Counted from the stretch's first letter, positions 1-8,807 are shown. The stretch: 64,000 bases of DNA from Fimbriimonadia bacterium (GCA_030427425.1 JAUICQ010000001.1:172665-236664), one strand, 5' to 3'. Program-made: numbers and translations. Notes: generated from the sequence alone by a model not told the origin.

Positions 1-1
1 T

Positions 2-406
2 GCTGATGGTCAGGATGTATTTGATGTTTACGATAAAATGTCCCAATTGGTAGAATACGCCAGACAAGGTAACGGACCCAGCATATTAGAATGTAAAACA
101 TACCGCGCATACGGTCATGGAGATCATGATGATAACAGGGCAGATAAATATAGACCGTCCGAAGATGTTAATTCTGGACGCAGTAGAGATCCGCTTGCTG
201 TATGTAGAGAATATCTTGTTAATGAAAACATTCTTGGAAAAGACGATGCAAATCTGTATATGGCAGATAACAAGAGTGCATCTCAAGCTTCAGACGAAGA
301 TTTTCCTGAGGAAGTTATTAATTACCTAAAACAAGGTGTAGATTTTGCAATCAATTCCGGATTGCCAGAAGCAGAAGAAGGCGGAATGTGGGTTTTTAAA
401 GAGTAG
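2..406 (+). CDS. pdhA: Pyruvate/2-oxoacid dehydrogenase E1 component, alpha subunit (C-terminal part)
   Basis: The reading frame is open from base 2, so the gene begins before the window and only its last 134 codons are visible. The protein is the thiamine-diphosphate-dependent E1 alpha chain, which decarboxylates pyruvate or a related 2-oxoacid. The visible part contains the E1-alpha pattern VFDVYDKM followed by GPSILECKTYRAYGHGDHDD, the region that contacts the beta chain and carries the conserved Tyr-Arg-x-x-Gly-His motif. The E1 beta gene follows after 28 bases, so the two are co-transcribed. Pyruvate is the likely substrate but an acetoin or branched-chain variant cannot be excluded from this fragment. 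Confidence 0.9.
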   Translation, partial: ADGQDVFDVYDKMSQLVEYARQGNGPSILECKTYRAYGHGDHDDNRADKYRPSEDVNSGRSRDPLAVCREYLVNENILGKDDANLYMADNKSASQASDEDFPEEVINYLKQGVDFAINSGLPEAEEGGMWVFKE

Positions 407-434
407 TAAATAGATTTTTAGAAAGGTTAAATTC

Positions 435-1436
435 ATGAGCGTGGAACAAGCAGTAAAAACCAATTATCTCAATGCACTAAAACAAGCTATAGATGAAGAG
501 ATGGCAGCAGATAGTGAAATGATCTGTATAGGCGAAGATATAGCTAACCTGGGAGGAGCCTTCGGTGTTACTGAAGGTTTAGTGGATAAATATGGAAAAT
601 GGCGCGTGCAGGATATGCCCATTGCTGAGGAGTGCATCGTTGGTACGGCTGTTGGTGCAGCTCTAACTGGAAGAAGAGTAATGGCAGAAATGCAGTTTAT
701 AGACTTCATCAGCTGCGGTTTCGACCAGATTGTAAATAACTTAGCAACCTTCCATTATCGAACGGCCGGTGAAGTTCCAATGCCCGTAGTTCTACGCGGA
801 CCTGCTGGCGGCTACGGTGGTGGAGCTCTATACCACAGTCAGATGAATGAAGGTTGGTTCTGCCATTCGCCCGGATTAAAAGTAGTATGCCCTTCCACAT
901 CTTACGATGCGAAAGGATTATTGAAGGCTGCATTAAGAGATCCTAATCCGGTTATATTTTATGAGATAAAAGAACTCTACCGAAGAAAGGATTTAGAAGA
1001 AGAATTACCAACTACCGATTATATTGTTCCTTTAGGTAAGGCTACGGTGAGAAGATCCGGTGAACACATTACACTCGTCAGCTACGGTCAGAATATGTAC
1101 CACTGCTATCAGGTAGCCGATATGTTAGCTAAAGATGGGTATAGCGCAGAGGTAATTGATATCCGTACACTAGTGCCACTAGATGAACAGACTATCATGG
1201 ATTCCATTAAGAAGACTAGTCGGGTAGTAGTAGTAAATGAAGCACCACGAACTTGCGGATTCGCAGGAGAAGTGCTTGCTAGAGTTTGTGAAAATGCATT
1301 CGAATACTTAGATGCACCACCAGCTAGATGTACGAGATTAGATACACCGGTTCCTTGGGTAAAACCACTTGAATCGTTTGTACTACCAAGCGTAGAAAAA
1401 ATTTACAACACCTGTATCCGTACGTTGAAGTATTAA
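435..1436 (+). CDS. pdhB: Pyruvate/2-oxoacid dehydrogenase E1 component, beta subunit
   Basis: A full-length 333-residue E1 beta chain, the partner of the upstream alpha chain. Family features include the early CIGEDIANLGGAFGVTEGL segment (E1 beta thiamine-diphosphate site, catalytic-region Glu), RVQDMPIAEECIVGTAVGAA, and the C-terminal transketolase-C domain beginning near VTLVSYGQN. The ATG at 435 is preceded by AGAAAGG at suitable spacing. No E2 (lipoyl acyltransferase) or E3 gene follows. The gene is instead followed by a hairpin and repeat-bearing spacer, so the rest of the complex must be encoded elsewhere or upstream of the window. Confidence 0.95.
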   Translation: MSVEQAVKTNYLNALKQAIDEEMAADSEMICIGEDIANLGGAFGVTEGLVDKYGKWRVQDMPIAEECIVGTAVGAALTGRRVMAEMQFIDFISCGFDQIVNNLATFHYRTAGEVPMPVVLRGPAGGYGGGALYHSQMNEGWFCHSPGLKVVCPSTSYDAKGLLKAALRDPNPVIFYEIKELYRRKDLEEELPTTDYIVPLGKATVRRSGEHITLVSYGQNMYHCYQVADMLAKDGYSAEVIDIRTLVPLDEQTIMDSIKKTSRVVVVNEAPRTCGFAGEVLARVCENAFEYLDAPPARCTRLDTPVPWVKPLESFVLPSVEKIYNTCIRTLKY

Positions 1437-1549
1437 CTGTTAAGTGTTAGGCTCAACTCTATACGGTGTATTCCCGACATTATATACTGTTAGGATCCGA
1501 GAACTTAAAAATTTATTTTTGAAGCAATTACTTCAAATGTCGTCATGGT

Positions 1550-1573
1550 CCCCGAGAATATACAATCTCGGGG
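1550..1573 (+). terminator. Hairpin downstream of pdhB
   Basis: Perfect 8-bp arms CCCCGAGA / TCTCGGGG with an 8-base loop. They are flanked by GTCA on the left (with a short bulge) and TGAC on the right, and followed by AATTTTTCTTTC. The form fits an intrinsic terminator for the pdhA-pdhB message, but it could equally be one member of the dispersed palindromic repeats. Confidence 0.5.
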
Positions 1574-1650
1574 TGACAATTTTTCTTTCGAACCCAGGCT
1601 TAACAAATTTTCAATATAAACGACAGCACGCTCACACTAATGTCACCCGG

Positions 1651-1712
1651 GAAACATATAGTTCCCCTTCGAGGACGGAGCCGGAGTCTATGACCTTATC
1701 AAAAAACTATTC
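1651..1712 (+). repeat. Dispersed repeat A, copy 1
   Basis: Begins GAAACATATAGTTCCCCTTC and continues through GAGGACGGAGCCGGAGTCTA and TGACCTT. Near-identical sequence lies at 61594-61661 in the same orientation, and a truncated inverted copy lies at 57447-57490. The copies match in non-coding DNA over about 45 to 65 bases, so the similarity is not driven by a protein. Confidence 0.8.
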
Positions 1713-1796
1713 CAGATTTCGTATCGGCCGAATCGCGGTATTTTGAAACCAGATCGATAAAAGTAAATATATAAAACCAATAATTCTGAAACCTTA

Positions 1797-3413
1797 TTAT
1801 CTAACCTCAAAACTAAAATCGATATAAACCTCGAAAGTTCTATTCCAAGGCAACCTGATATCGATATCCTTAATCCCAGTCAGTCGACTATTGTCACCAA
1901 CTGAGTAGTTCAAAAAGTTCTCTCTGAACAATTTATCAAGATGCTTTTTTAATCCTTCCCGGATGTCTTGTTCAAACTGAATCTTCATATCATCCGATAA
2001 ACTGTACCGATTAATCCCGATCTTGCTAGCTTTTCTACGCGCATCCTCTCTAACAACATCTAGATACCCTGTATCATCTAATGCTCTATGTAGCATCCAT
2101 TTCGCATGTGCTTCCCTATTACAGGATCGATTTAATTTTCTACACAGAATCTCCATGCAGAGTGGAGCGATTGCCGTACCCAAGGTATTACTGGCTGTAT
2201 TCCAGGAATCGTATCCTGCTAATACTGGATAAATTTCATTACGCATCAACCATTTAATTAACTCCTGATTTCCGGTCTGCTTCGATCCTAATTTCTCCTT
2301 ATTTGTATAGTCTAAATCTAAATCGGGTATCGAGCAGAGCTTTTTATTAAGCGTATATTTCTTCACTTTCTGTAGAAATTTCAGAAGTTCATCAGAACTG
2401 TTTTTGCCATTTACAAACAGGAATCCATCAGCCAACTTTTTATTGTCTACTACTCTACAACCCGCAATATCTAGCTGCTTTCGAACGCTTTCATTAATCG
2501 GAATAGATTCATACTTATTTACTAAACGAGGAACACTCTTGTTTGGGTACATTATTTTAATTACAGGATTTAACTGATACTTATCAAATAGAGCTCTAGC
2601 CAGAAGCGTACATCCAAGCTGATCTATCCCCTGCACATATTGAAATCTATCCTGTGAAATACTATCAGATTTTGCCATTTTCATCAGCTTTTCCGATTCA
2701 TAAATATGCGGCCCTAATCGTTTAGCATCATCCTGACCCAATACATACATTAAGTTCTTTTTCTGTTTTAATTGCGAAACTATATATTTGTGAATCTTAA
2801 AATTACGTTTTCTCATCCTTAAAATAGATTCAAATTCATGCTTTGGAATTTTTTTTAATAAATCCTGAATTCCGTTAGAATTTCTGTCTACTTTTTCAAT
2901 TTTATTCTTATAAGTGATACGTAGAGCGTTAACAATTTCTTTATAGTAGGAAGCATTCTCCTTTGTGTATGTAGGAGGTACCCTTGTTAATGATCCAAAT
3001 AGGTAGATTGGTTTATTCTTGGCGATTAGAACATCTATACATTTTTTAATTCTATTTATTGCATCTTCTTGTGATATATTGTTTAATCTCGATTGTACCA
3101 GTCCACCATAGCAAATAGTGTCCAGTGATACAATAAAAGCATCACATTTAGAACGGTCGGCACCTTCAATCCAGCTAAGGATGTTATTAAAATCGGCATC
3201 CCGTTTATCGTTTCCTATGTTTTTTGTATCTGGCTGCAGTATTTCTATATCAGCAATATCCGCTATCAATTTCGGAAACTGCTCACAGCAGGGTCTGGTA
3301 TCTAGAGGTATATAACCGATTATATTTTTACTGAAGATTATCTGAGGTTGTAATAGAAGTATTAACAAGAAGTAAAAAATATAATAATAATTTCTATCAC
3401 CTACTGTTTTCAT
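1797..3413 (-). CDS. Secreted DUF4127 family protein
   Basis: A 538-residue protein whose N-terminus carries a hydrophobic stretch (about residues 10-28, YYIFYFLLILLLQPQIIF), consistent with a signal peptide or anchor. The mature part starts with the DUF4127 hallmark IGYIPLDTRPCCEQ and later has SLDTICYGGLVQSR and SLTRVP. The biochemical role of this family is not known to me, and none is proposed here. The ATG start lies in the loop of a 12-bp inverted repeat (3392-3437), whose downstream arm is coding sequence. The gene stands alone between the repeat spacer and the divergent ABC-F gene. Confidence 0.8.
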   Translation of the reverse strand: MKTVGDRNYYYIFYFLLILLLQPQIIFSKNIIGYIPLDTRPCCEQFPKLIADIADIEILQPDTKNIGNDKRDADFNNILSWIEGADRSKCDAFIVSLDTICYGGLVQSRLNNISQEDAINRIKKCIDVLIAKNKPIYLFGSLTRVPPTYTKENASYYKEIVNALRITYKNKIEKVDRNSNGIQDLLKKIPKHEFESILRMRKRNFKIHKYIVSQLKQKKNLMYVLGQDDAKRLGPHIYESEKLMKMAKSDSISQDRFQYVQGIDQLGCTLLARALFDKYQLNPVIKIMYPNKSVPRLVNKYESIPINESVRKQLDIAGCRVVDNKKLADGFLFVNGKNSSDELLKFLQKVKKYTLNKKLCSIPDLDLDYTNKEKLGSKQTGNQELIKWLMRNEIYPVLAGYDSWNTASNTLGTAIAPLCMEILCRKLNRSCNREAHAKWMLHRALDDTGYLDVVREDARRKASKIGINRYSLSDDMKIQFEQDIREGLKKHLDKLFRENFLNYSVGDNSRLTGIKDIDIRLPWNRTFEVYIDFSFEVR

Positions 3414-3437
3414 GTATTTATATTATAGGTGATAGAA
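3392..3437 (-). promoter_or_regulatory. Inverted repeat enclosing the DUF4127 gene start codon
   Basis: Arms TTCTATCACCTA (3392-3403) and TAGGTGATAGAA (3426-3437) are perfectly complementary over 12 bp with a 22-base loop. The ATG (3413-3411) is in the loop and the inner arm encodes codons 4 to 7. A transcript that starts upstream would present the initiation region inside this stem-loop. Whether this regulates translation is inference. Confidence 0.6.
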
Positions 3438-3751
3438 TAATTATTTTTATTTTAATATGCTTATAGTGATGTATTAGAACTGAATATCAATAATGAAAAC
3501 ATAGTACTGTTTTTGACTAGCAATTGATTTCTAGTATTATATAATATGGTTTTTACATTTATGCTTCCGCTTATATTGATGGTATAATTGTGTAGTGTTA
3601 AATATACATCGCACACAAACACTAATGTTATGCCCCTAAATTCATTTCGACATATTATATATCTATCAATCCAGTGCTAGTAACAGCATAATTCTATACA
3701 TTTATCTATTTATTTAGAACCGTCTACAATCCCATTTATTAAGAAACTACC
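3414..3751. other. Divergent intergenic region with long leader before the ABC-F gene
   Basis: This 338-base AT-rich gap separates the DUF4127 gene from the ABC-F gene. It contains one arm of the 3392-3437 inverted repeat and a promoter candidate at 3513-3540. No gene, tRNA or dispersed repeat was recognised in the remaining roughly 200 bases. They would form an untranslated leader if that promoter is used. Confidence 0.6.
3513..3540 (+). promoter_or_regulatory. Candidate sigma-70 promoter for the ABC-F operon
   Basis: TTGACT (3513-3518), 16-base spacer, TATTAT (3535-3540). It points toward the ABC-F ATPase and would leave a leader of about 200 bases. In such AT-rich DNA a -10 match is weak evidence; the five-of-six -35 match gives most of the support. 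Confidence 0.45.
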
Positions 3752-5680
3752 ATGATTTTAGAAGTACAAGAGTTAAGAAAAGATTATGGGAATGATAATA
3801 TTCTCAAAAACATAAATTTAAAAGTAAAACGGAACGAACGAGTAGCCTTAATCGGACCCAATGGCGCCGGTAAAACAACGCTATTGAAATGTATCCTAGG
3901 TGCAGAAGAACCTACAACAGGAAGAATACTGCTACCCCAAGGAGAAAGAATCGGCTACTTAAGTCAGCACCATCATTTTAATGATGAAAGTACCGTTTGG
4001 GAAATTATTTCTGAAAACGCAAATGAATATACTAATATTGAGAATGAATTAAATAAAATTGAAAAAGAGTTAGAATCTAATCCGTCTGATAATCTATTCG
4101 ATAAGTATTCAGCTCTGCTAGAAAGAAAAGAACTACTTGAATCTAACAACAACACATATCAAATTCCCATCGTATTAAAAAAACTAGGATTCACGGAAGA
4201 AATGTACAATCTTCCAGCAAGAAAACTAAGCGGAGGTCAGAAAACCCGACTTCTTTTGGCTAAACTTATTATCGAATGCCCTTCCCTATTAATATTAGAT
4301 GAACCTACGAACCACATAGATATCGATACCCTAGAGTGGTTAGAAACTTGGTGCAAAGAATACTCCGGCGCTATCCTCTTTGTTTCTCACGATAGATACT
4401 TCCTCGAAAACGTTGCTACAGCTATTGCTGAAATTAGAGATAATACAATCGCTTTTTATGATACAAACTACAATCACTATCTACAACTGCGGGAAGAAGA
4501 GTTTGAACGATTAGAAAAAACCATCGAACAACAGCATGAAGAAATAGAAAAAAAAGAAGAGTATGTTAGACGCTTCATTGCCGGTGAACGTAGCAAGCAA
4601 GCGAAAGGTAGACGTAGGCACCTAGAGCGGATGAAAGAGAATGCGCTTGAAAACCTCGAAGAACGAGAATGGAAACAGATTCAGTTCAAAGAGATCCAAC
4701 GCAGCTCCGATATCGTTGTAGAATGTAAAAATCTATCTTTCGGTTTTGATAATAACATCCTAGTTAAAAATCTCAATTGGACCGTACGATGGCAGGAAAG
4801 ATGGGGGATTGTTGGCGCTAACGGATTAGGAAAATCTACCCTTATCAAAAATATATTTGAAAATAATAAATCATTAGCCGGCAATATAAAACAAGGGAGT
4901 AATCTGCAATTAGGTTATTTTGCCCAAGACCATTTTTCTTCAGCATTCGATAATGATGCGCTAGAAAAATCTCCACTAAACTGGTTAGCAGATGTTTGCG
5001 ATTTAACCAATCAGGCAGCTAGAGATATATTAGGAAAATTTCTAATATCTGGTGACGATGTATTCAGACCAATCACTTCCCTATCTGGTGGAGAAAGAAA
5101 TAAGCTGGTACTTGCTAAGCTTTATGTAGAAAATCCTAATTTATTAGTATTAGACGAACCAACAAACCACCTAGATATAAATTCAAGAGAAGTACTGATT
5201 AATGCTCTAAACGATTATCAAGGCACGCTCATTATCGTTTCTCACGATAGATGGCTCCTGAATAAAGTAACTAACCATACCCTAGCATTTGAAGATAATA
5301 AAACAACCATGCAGTATCCTGGAAAATGGGAAGAGTACTACAATCATAAAAATAGTAAGCAAGAGACTACCCCGGAAGTAAAATCTAAAACAGTCAGCAA
5401 TACTCCGAAAGCACCATCCCAATTCTCAGGATTGAGTCCTCGTGAAATTAGTAAAAAAATTCGTGATACTGAAAAACTATCGCAGGATCTATTAAGCAAT
5501 ATACAAGAATGGGAAACTAAAATATCGGATATTCAAAATGAGATGAGCTCTGGAAAAGATAATCTCGATTTCAGGCAACTAGGAATAGAGATTGCAGCTG
5601 CTGAAAAGGAATACAATACCATTATGCAAAAGTGGGAAAAAAATGAACAAGAACTAGAAGAACTGAAAGATCTGCAATAA
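3752..5680 (+). CDS. ABC-F family ATP-binding protein (ribosome-associated translation factor type)
   Basis: A 642-residue soluble protein with two ABC ATPase domains and no membrane segments, the hallmark of the ABC-F class (Uup/EttA/YdiF and antibiotic-resistance relatives), which act at the ribosome E site. The first domain has Walker A GPNGAGKTT at 35-43, signature LSGGQ near 159 and LLILDEPTNHIDI. The linker is charged and helical (about 240-310). The second domain has GANGLGKST near 355, LSGGE near 444 and LLVLDEPTNHLDI. The C-terminal 80 residues form a predicted coiled coil, as in Uup-like members. It heads a + strand cluster with hflX and prmC, both ribosome or translation related. 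Subfamily assignment is not possible by eye. Confidence 0.9.
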   Translation: MILEVQELRKDYGNDNILKNINLKVKRNERVALIGPNGAGKTTLLKCILGAEEPTTGRILLPQGERIGYLSQHHHFNDESTVWEIISENANEYTNIENELNKIEKELESNPSDNLFDKYSALLERKELLESNNNTYQIPIVLKKLGFTEEMYNLPARKLSGGQKTRLLLAKLIIECPSLLILDEPTNHIDIDTLEWLETWCKEYSGAILFVSHDRYFLENVATAIAEIRDNTIAFYDTNYNHYLQLREEEFERLEKTIEQQHEEIEKKEEYVRRFIAGERSKQAKGRRRHLERMKENALENLEEREWKQIQFKEIQRSSDIVVECKNLSFGFDNNILVKNLNWTVRWQERWGIVGANGLGKSTLIKNIFENNKSLAGNIKQGSNLQLGYFAQDHFSSAFDNDALEKSPLNWLADVCDLTNQAARDILGKFLISGDDVFRPITSLSGGERNKLVLAKLYVENPNLLVLDEPTNHLDINSREVLINALNDYQGTLIIVSHDRWLLNKVTNHTLAFEDNKTTMQYPGKWEEYYNHKNSKQETTPEVKSKTVSNTPKAPSQFSGLSPREISKKIRDTEKLSQDLLSNIQEWETKISDIQNEMSSGKDNLDFRQLGIEIAAAEKEYNTIMQKWEKNEQELEELKDLQ

Positions 5681-5708
5681 ACTACTTGAGAACGAGTACA
5701 CTTATATA

Positions 5709-6974
5709 GTGAATTTACACAATACAGAAGAAGAAAAAGAACGTGTCTTTCTAGTGTTTGTTAATGAGAGAGATGAAGAGGATGAGCTTGTTGAAAACGA
5801 GCTTGTATCACTCTGCGAAACTGCTGGACTGGAAGTTACCGGATTTACTAGACAACGAGTATCCAGAACCACTAGTGCAACTTTCATTGGTAAAGGAAAA
5901 GTGGAAGAGATTAAAATGTACGCTAAAGACGATAAAGCAGATACAGTACTCTTCGATACAGAACTCTCTGGCATACAGATTAGAAACCTACAAGAAGCTA
6001 TAGGTAAAAAAGTAGTAGATAGAACACAACTGATTCTTGATATATTCGCCCAAAGAGCAAACACCAAAGAGGGTCAGTTGCAAGTAGAATTAGCACAGCT
6101 CAGCTATATGATGCCTAGACTGATGTCTGTCTATACTAAGTTTGAAAGACAAAAAGGTGGAATCGGATTACGCGGACCTGGTGAAACCAAACTTGAAACT
6201 GATAGAAGAATGGTGAAAGATAAAATCACCAAGCTAAAACGTGAGATCGATCATGTAAAAGGTACTAGAGACAGACTCCGTGAAGAGCGCAGAAAGAATC
6301 CATATCCTTTTGCAACACTGGTAGGATATACCAGTGCTGGTAAGTCTACACTCATGAACACCTTATGCAAAACCGATCTTCTTGCAGATAAGATGCTCTT
6401 TGCTACACTAGATCCTACCACCAGAAGAATCCCTCTTGAAGATGGATATAGTATATTCTTAACCGATACCGTAGGATTTATTCGTAAATTACCTACCCAC
6501 CTGATTGCCGCTTTTAGGGCTACATTGGAAGAATTTGTCCACTCCGATTTTTTCTTGCATATCGTAGACCTTAGTCATCCAGAATGGGAAGTGCAATTTG
6601 CAGCTGTTAACGAAACTCTAAAAAAACTAGAAAGCGAAGATAAACCCTGTATTATTGTTTTTAATAAGATAGATGCTTTAAAAGATGAAACATTCACTCA
6701 GCATCTCTTAGAGACTCACCCTAATAGCGTTGCAATATCGGCTAAAGAAGGTACTGGCATAGATAATCTGTTAACTCATATCACAGACTATGTTAAAAAA
6801 CAGCTTATTAAGTTTACTGCGGTTATTCCCTATGCCAATAGCGAATTTGTAGAGCAGTGCTATAAATATGGCAGGGTAATAAATGTCGATTATAAAGATG
6901 ATGGTATTTATATTGAAGCAGAACTTACACCGGAGATGCATAATAAAATATCAAACAAATTAGCCATCTGCTAA
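5709..6974 (+). CDS. hflX: Ribosome-associated GTPase HflX
   Basis: A 421-residue GTPase that splits stalled ribosomes in characterised bacteria. Features include the N-terminal HflX domain with TSATFIGKGKVEEI, the glycine-rich signature GPGETKLETDRR, then the G domain with G1 GYTSAGKST near residue 206, G3 DTVGFIRKLP, G4 NKID and a SAKEG G5. The start chosen is GTG at 5709, because the frame upstream has no better start before the ABC-F stop. It follows the ABC-F gene by 28 bases and precedes prmC by 7, which suggests one operon of ribosome-linked functions. Confidence 0.93.
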   Translation: MNLHNTEEEKERVFLVFVNERDEEDELVENELVSLCETAGLEVTGFTRQRVSRTTSATFIGKGKVEEIKMYAKDDKADTVLFDTELSGIQIRNLQEAIGKKVVDRTQLILDIFAQRANTKEGQLQVELAQLSYMMPRLMSVYTKFERQKGGIGLRGPGETKLETDRRMVKDKITKLKREIDHVKGTRDRLREERRKNPYPFATLVGYTSAGKSTLMNTLCKTDLLADKMLFATLDPTTRRIPLEDGYSIFLTDTVGFIRKLPTHLIAAFRATLEEFVHSDFFLHIVDLSHPEWEVQFAAVNETLKKLESEDKPCIIVFNKIDALKDETFTQHLLETHPNSVAISAKEGTGIDNLLTHITDYVKKQLIKFTAVIPYANSEFVEQCYKYGRVINVDYKDDGIYIEAELTPEMHNKISNKLAIC

Positions 6975-6981
6975 GTAGAAA

Positions 6982-7809
6982 ATGAAAATTTCAGAGTGGA
7001 TACAGTTTGCAAGGCACGAATTAGAGAAGGCAGGTATCGAGAGCAGTTTGCTAGAAGCTCAGTTATTAGCAGCTCATGTGATGGAAAAATCTAGAGCGTG
7101 GGCGCTGGCTCATTCGAATAATAGTATAAATGCAGAAAAATGCCTCCCTATTCTAGCAAGAAGACTGAAAAAAGAGCCGCTACCTTACATACTAGGCTAT
7201 AAAGAATTTTACGGAAGAAATTTTACAGTAAACAATTCTGTCCTAATCCCTAGAAACGATACAGAAACACTGATTGATGCTGTATTGAAAGGAAGTAGTA
7301 AAGAAGAATCTCTGGATGTGCTAGATATTGGAACGGGCAGTGGTTGTATTGCTATTACCCTAGCACTAGAGTGCAAGAATTGGCACATTTCGGCTTCGGA
7401 TATTAGTATAGAGGCTCTTAAATTAGCCATTGGGAATGCAGAAATATTGAATGCAAAAGTCGACTTTTATGAATCGAATCTCTTCCAGAATTTACCCGAA
7501 AAGAAGTGGAACATCATAGTTAGCAATCCACCTTATATTGACAAAAACGATCCTGAAGTAGAAACTACTGTTCACAATTTCGAACCTCATCAAGCTCTGT
7601 ATGCTGATAATAACGGACTCTATTTCTACCAGCAACTAGCACATAAATCTAAAAACTATTTAACATCTAACGGATCTATCTATTTAGAAATAGGTTATCA
7701 ACAGAAATCAGAAATCATGAAGGTATTTGTCAGCCAAGGATGGCTATACAGGGAAACTATAAAAGATCTATCGGGAAGAGATAGAGTGATGGTATTTGAG
7801 GTTCTTTGA
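6982..7809 (+). CDS. prmC: Peptide chain release factor N5-glutamine methyltransferase PrmC
   Basis: A 275-residue class I methyltransferase that methylates the GGQ glutamine of release factors RF1/RF2. The N-terminal helical domain is followed by the SAM-binding motif DIGTGSGCIAITLA near residues 113-126 and the catalytic NPPY motif (VSNPPYI) near 182. The length is typical. The ATG lies 7 bases after hflX, so it is probably translated from the same message. The neighbouring genes (ABC-F, HflX) also act on the ribosome. Confidence 0.95.
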   Translation: MKISEWIQFARHELEKAGIESSLLEAQLLAAHVMEKSRAWALAHSNNSINAEKCLPILARRLKKEPLPYILGYKEFYGRNFTVNNSVLIPRNDTETLIDAVLKGSSKEESLDVLDIGTGSGCIAITLALECKNWHISASDISIEALKLAIGNAEILNAKVDFYESNLFQNLPEKKWNIIVSNPPYIDKNDPEVETTVHNFEPHQALYADNNGLYFYQQLAHKSKNYLTSNGSIYLEIGYQQKSEIMKVFVSQGWLYRETIKDLSGRDRVMVFEVL

Positions 7810-7810
7810 A

Positions 7811-7842
7811 AATTATAAACCTGTATCTTTTAACTTATAATT
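7811..7842. terminator. Weak convergent hairpin between prmC and the MerR-type gene
   Basis: Arms AATTATAA and TTATAATT (8 bp) separated by 16 bases, sited where the + strand prmC and the - strand regulator converge. All-AT arms and the lack of a clear T tract make this a modest candidate. Confidence 0.3.
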
Positions 7843-8723
7843 CCGATTTCTCTATATAAAAAGTTTATAGCATCCTTAATCCAAGAAGATACTCGGTCAT
7901 CGATATCTCCCCAAATGTACAGTGGGATTATATTCTGAAAATTACTCTGCTTTTTATTTCTATTATGATACTCCTCAAGATTGTTCTTCGAAACATTAAA
8001 TTGCACAGCTCTGCTTATCCACTGGTTTGCTAATTTTAATCCCAAATCCGACTCTGGCGATTCGTCTATATTCTCTAATATTTCATCAACCGTATTGTCT
8101 ATCATATTTTTAGCATGCAAATAGTTTGCTAAAATTTCTTGCCCTGCATCATTTTCAGTGTTATGCTCATTTTCACTTATTTTTTTGCAACTACAGATTG
8201 TTTCAACCATACTGAGAATTCTTTCATTTTTTGAAATAAATTCATAATCTACTCCATCTATTATTTTATTTAAATTATTAAATTCATTAGCACTTTCAAA
8301 AAGATTCTTTTTATGCATTTTCAGTACTATAGATATCTGCATAATTTTATCATTATCATTAAGACCCAGATTTTCAAAATACTTAGTGATGTACTTAAGA
8401 GTAGTCTCTGTTTTTTTAAGAGACACAATTTTTTTCGCAATGTTAGATAACTGAATATTAAATAGCTGAAGCAGATCTAGGTTGTCATGAAAAATCTCTT
8501 TAATCTGCTTTAAATTACAACCTAACGACTTCAATGCTAATATCCTGCATAGTTTGTTAAGCTCAACTACTGTATACATACGGTAGTTATTTTCACAGCG
8601 AAAAGATGGTGATAACAACTCAATGCTATCATAATACTGCAATGCTCTAATCGAAACTCCAGTAATTTTGCTGAAATCGTTGATTTTCCAATAATTCTCT
8701 CGAACTTCAGCAATGTTATTCAT
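7830..8723 (-). CDS. MerR-family transcriptional regulator with large C-terminal domain
   Basis: A 297-residue protein whose first about 75 residues form a MerR winged helix-turn-helix (FSKITGVSIRALQYYDSIELLSP, then YRMYTVVELNKLCRILALKSLGCNLKQIKEI). The helical stretch after it would be the dimerisation coil. The remaining about 170 residues are helical and acidic, and end in an aromatic segment. The overall length and an N-terminal MerR plus helical C-terminal domain recall TipAL-type drug sensors, but that resemblance is only architectural. A MerR-like promoter with a long spacer lies just upstream, consistent with autoregulation. The target and inducer are unknown. Confidence 0.75.
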   Translation of the reverse strand: MNNIAEVRENYWKINDFSKITGVSIRALQYYDSIELLSPSFRCENNYRMYTVVELNKLCRILALKSLGCNLKQIKEIFHDNLDLLQLFNIQLSNIAKKIVSLKKTETTLKYITKYFENLGLNDNDKIMQISIVLKMHKKNLFESANEFNNLNKIIDGVDYEFISKNERILSMVETICSCKKISENEHNTENDAGQEILANYLHAKNMIDNTVDEILENIDESPESDLGLKLANQWISRAVQFNVSKNNLEEYHNRNKKQSNFQNIIPLYIWGDIDDRVSSWIKDAINFLYREIGIIS

Positions 8724-8749
8724 TCAAAGACTCCACAAAATTATATATT

Positions 8750-8774
8750 GAGTTATTACGTTGCGTTAGGGTCA
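8750..8774 (-). promoter_or_regulatory. MerR-type autoregulatory promoter candidate
   Basis: On the - strand, TTGACC (8774-8769) is followed by CTAACGCAACGTAATAACT and CAATAT, a 19-base spacer longer than the usual 17. ACG-CAA-CGT forms a small dyad in the spacer. MerR-family activators typically bind dyads in over-long 19-20 base spacers. The position, about 30 bases before the regulator's ATG, fits autoregulation. Confidence 0.4.
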
Positions 8775-8807
8775 AGTGATAATTTATGTTTAGTAGATAA
8801 AAAGTAA

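Larger units (their letters stand above)
1437..1796. repeat. Repeat-bearing spacer after pdhB
   Basis: This 360-base gap has no convincing gene. It holds a hairpin (1550-1573), a copy of dispersed repeat A (1651-1712) and a partial copy of repeat B (about 1720-1745), both with relatives at 53.6, 57.4 and 61.6 kb. An open frame from 1444 crosses these repeats and is treated as spurious. Confidence 0.75.

Noticed and set aside
1580-1610. Possible tRNA T-arm (GGGTTCGAAAG on the - strand)
   Set aside because: The 5-bp T-stem is not complementary and no acceptor or anticodon arm can be drawn.
1444-1746. 100-codon open frame after pdhB
   Set aside because: It runs through a hairpin and dispersed repeats A and B, has no family resemblance and no clear ribosome binding site.
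3414-3751. Small gene in the DUF4127/ABC-F gap
   Set aside because: No open frame has both a ribosome binding site and coding-like composition.
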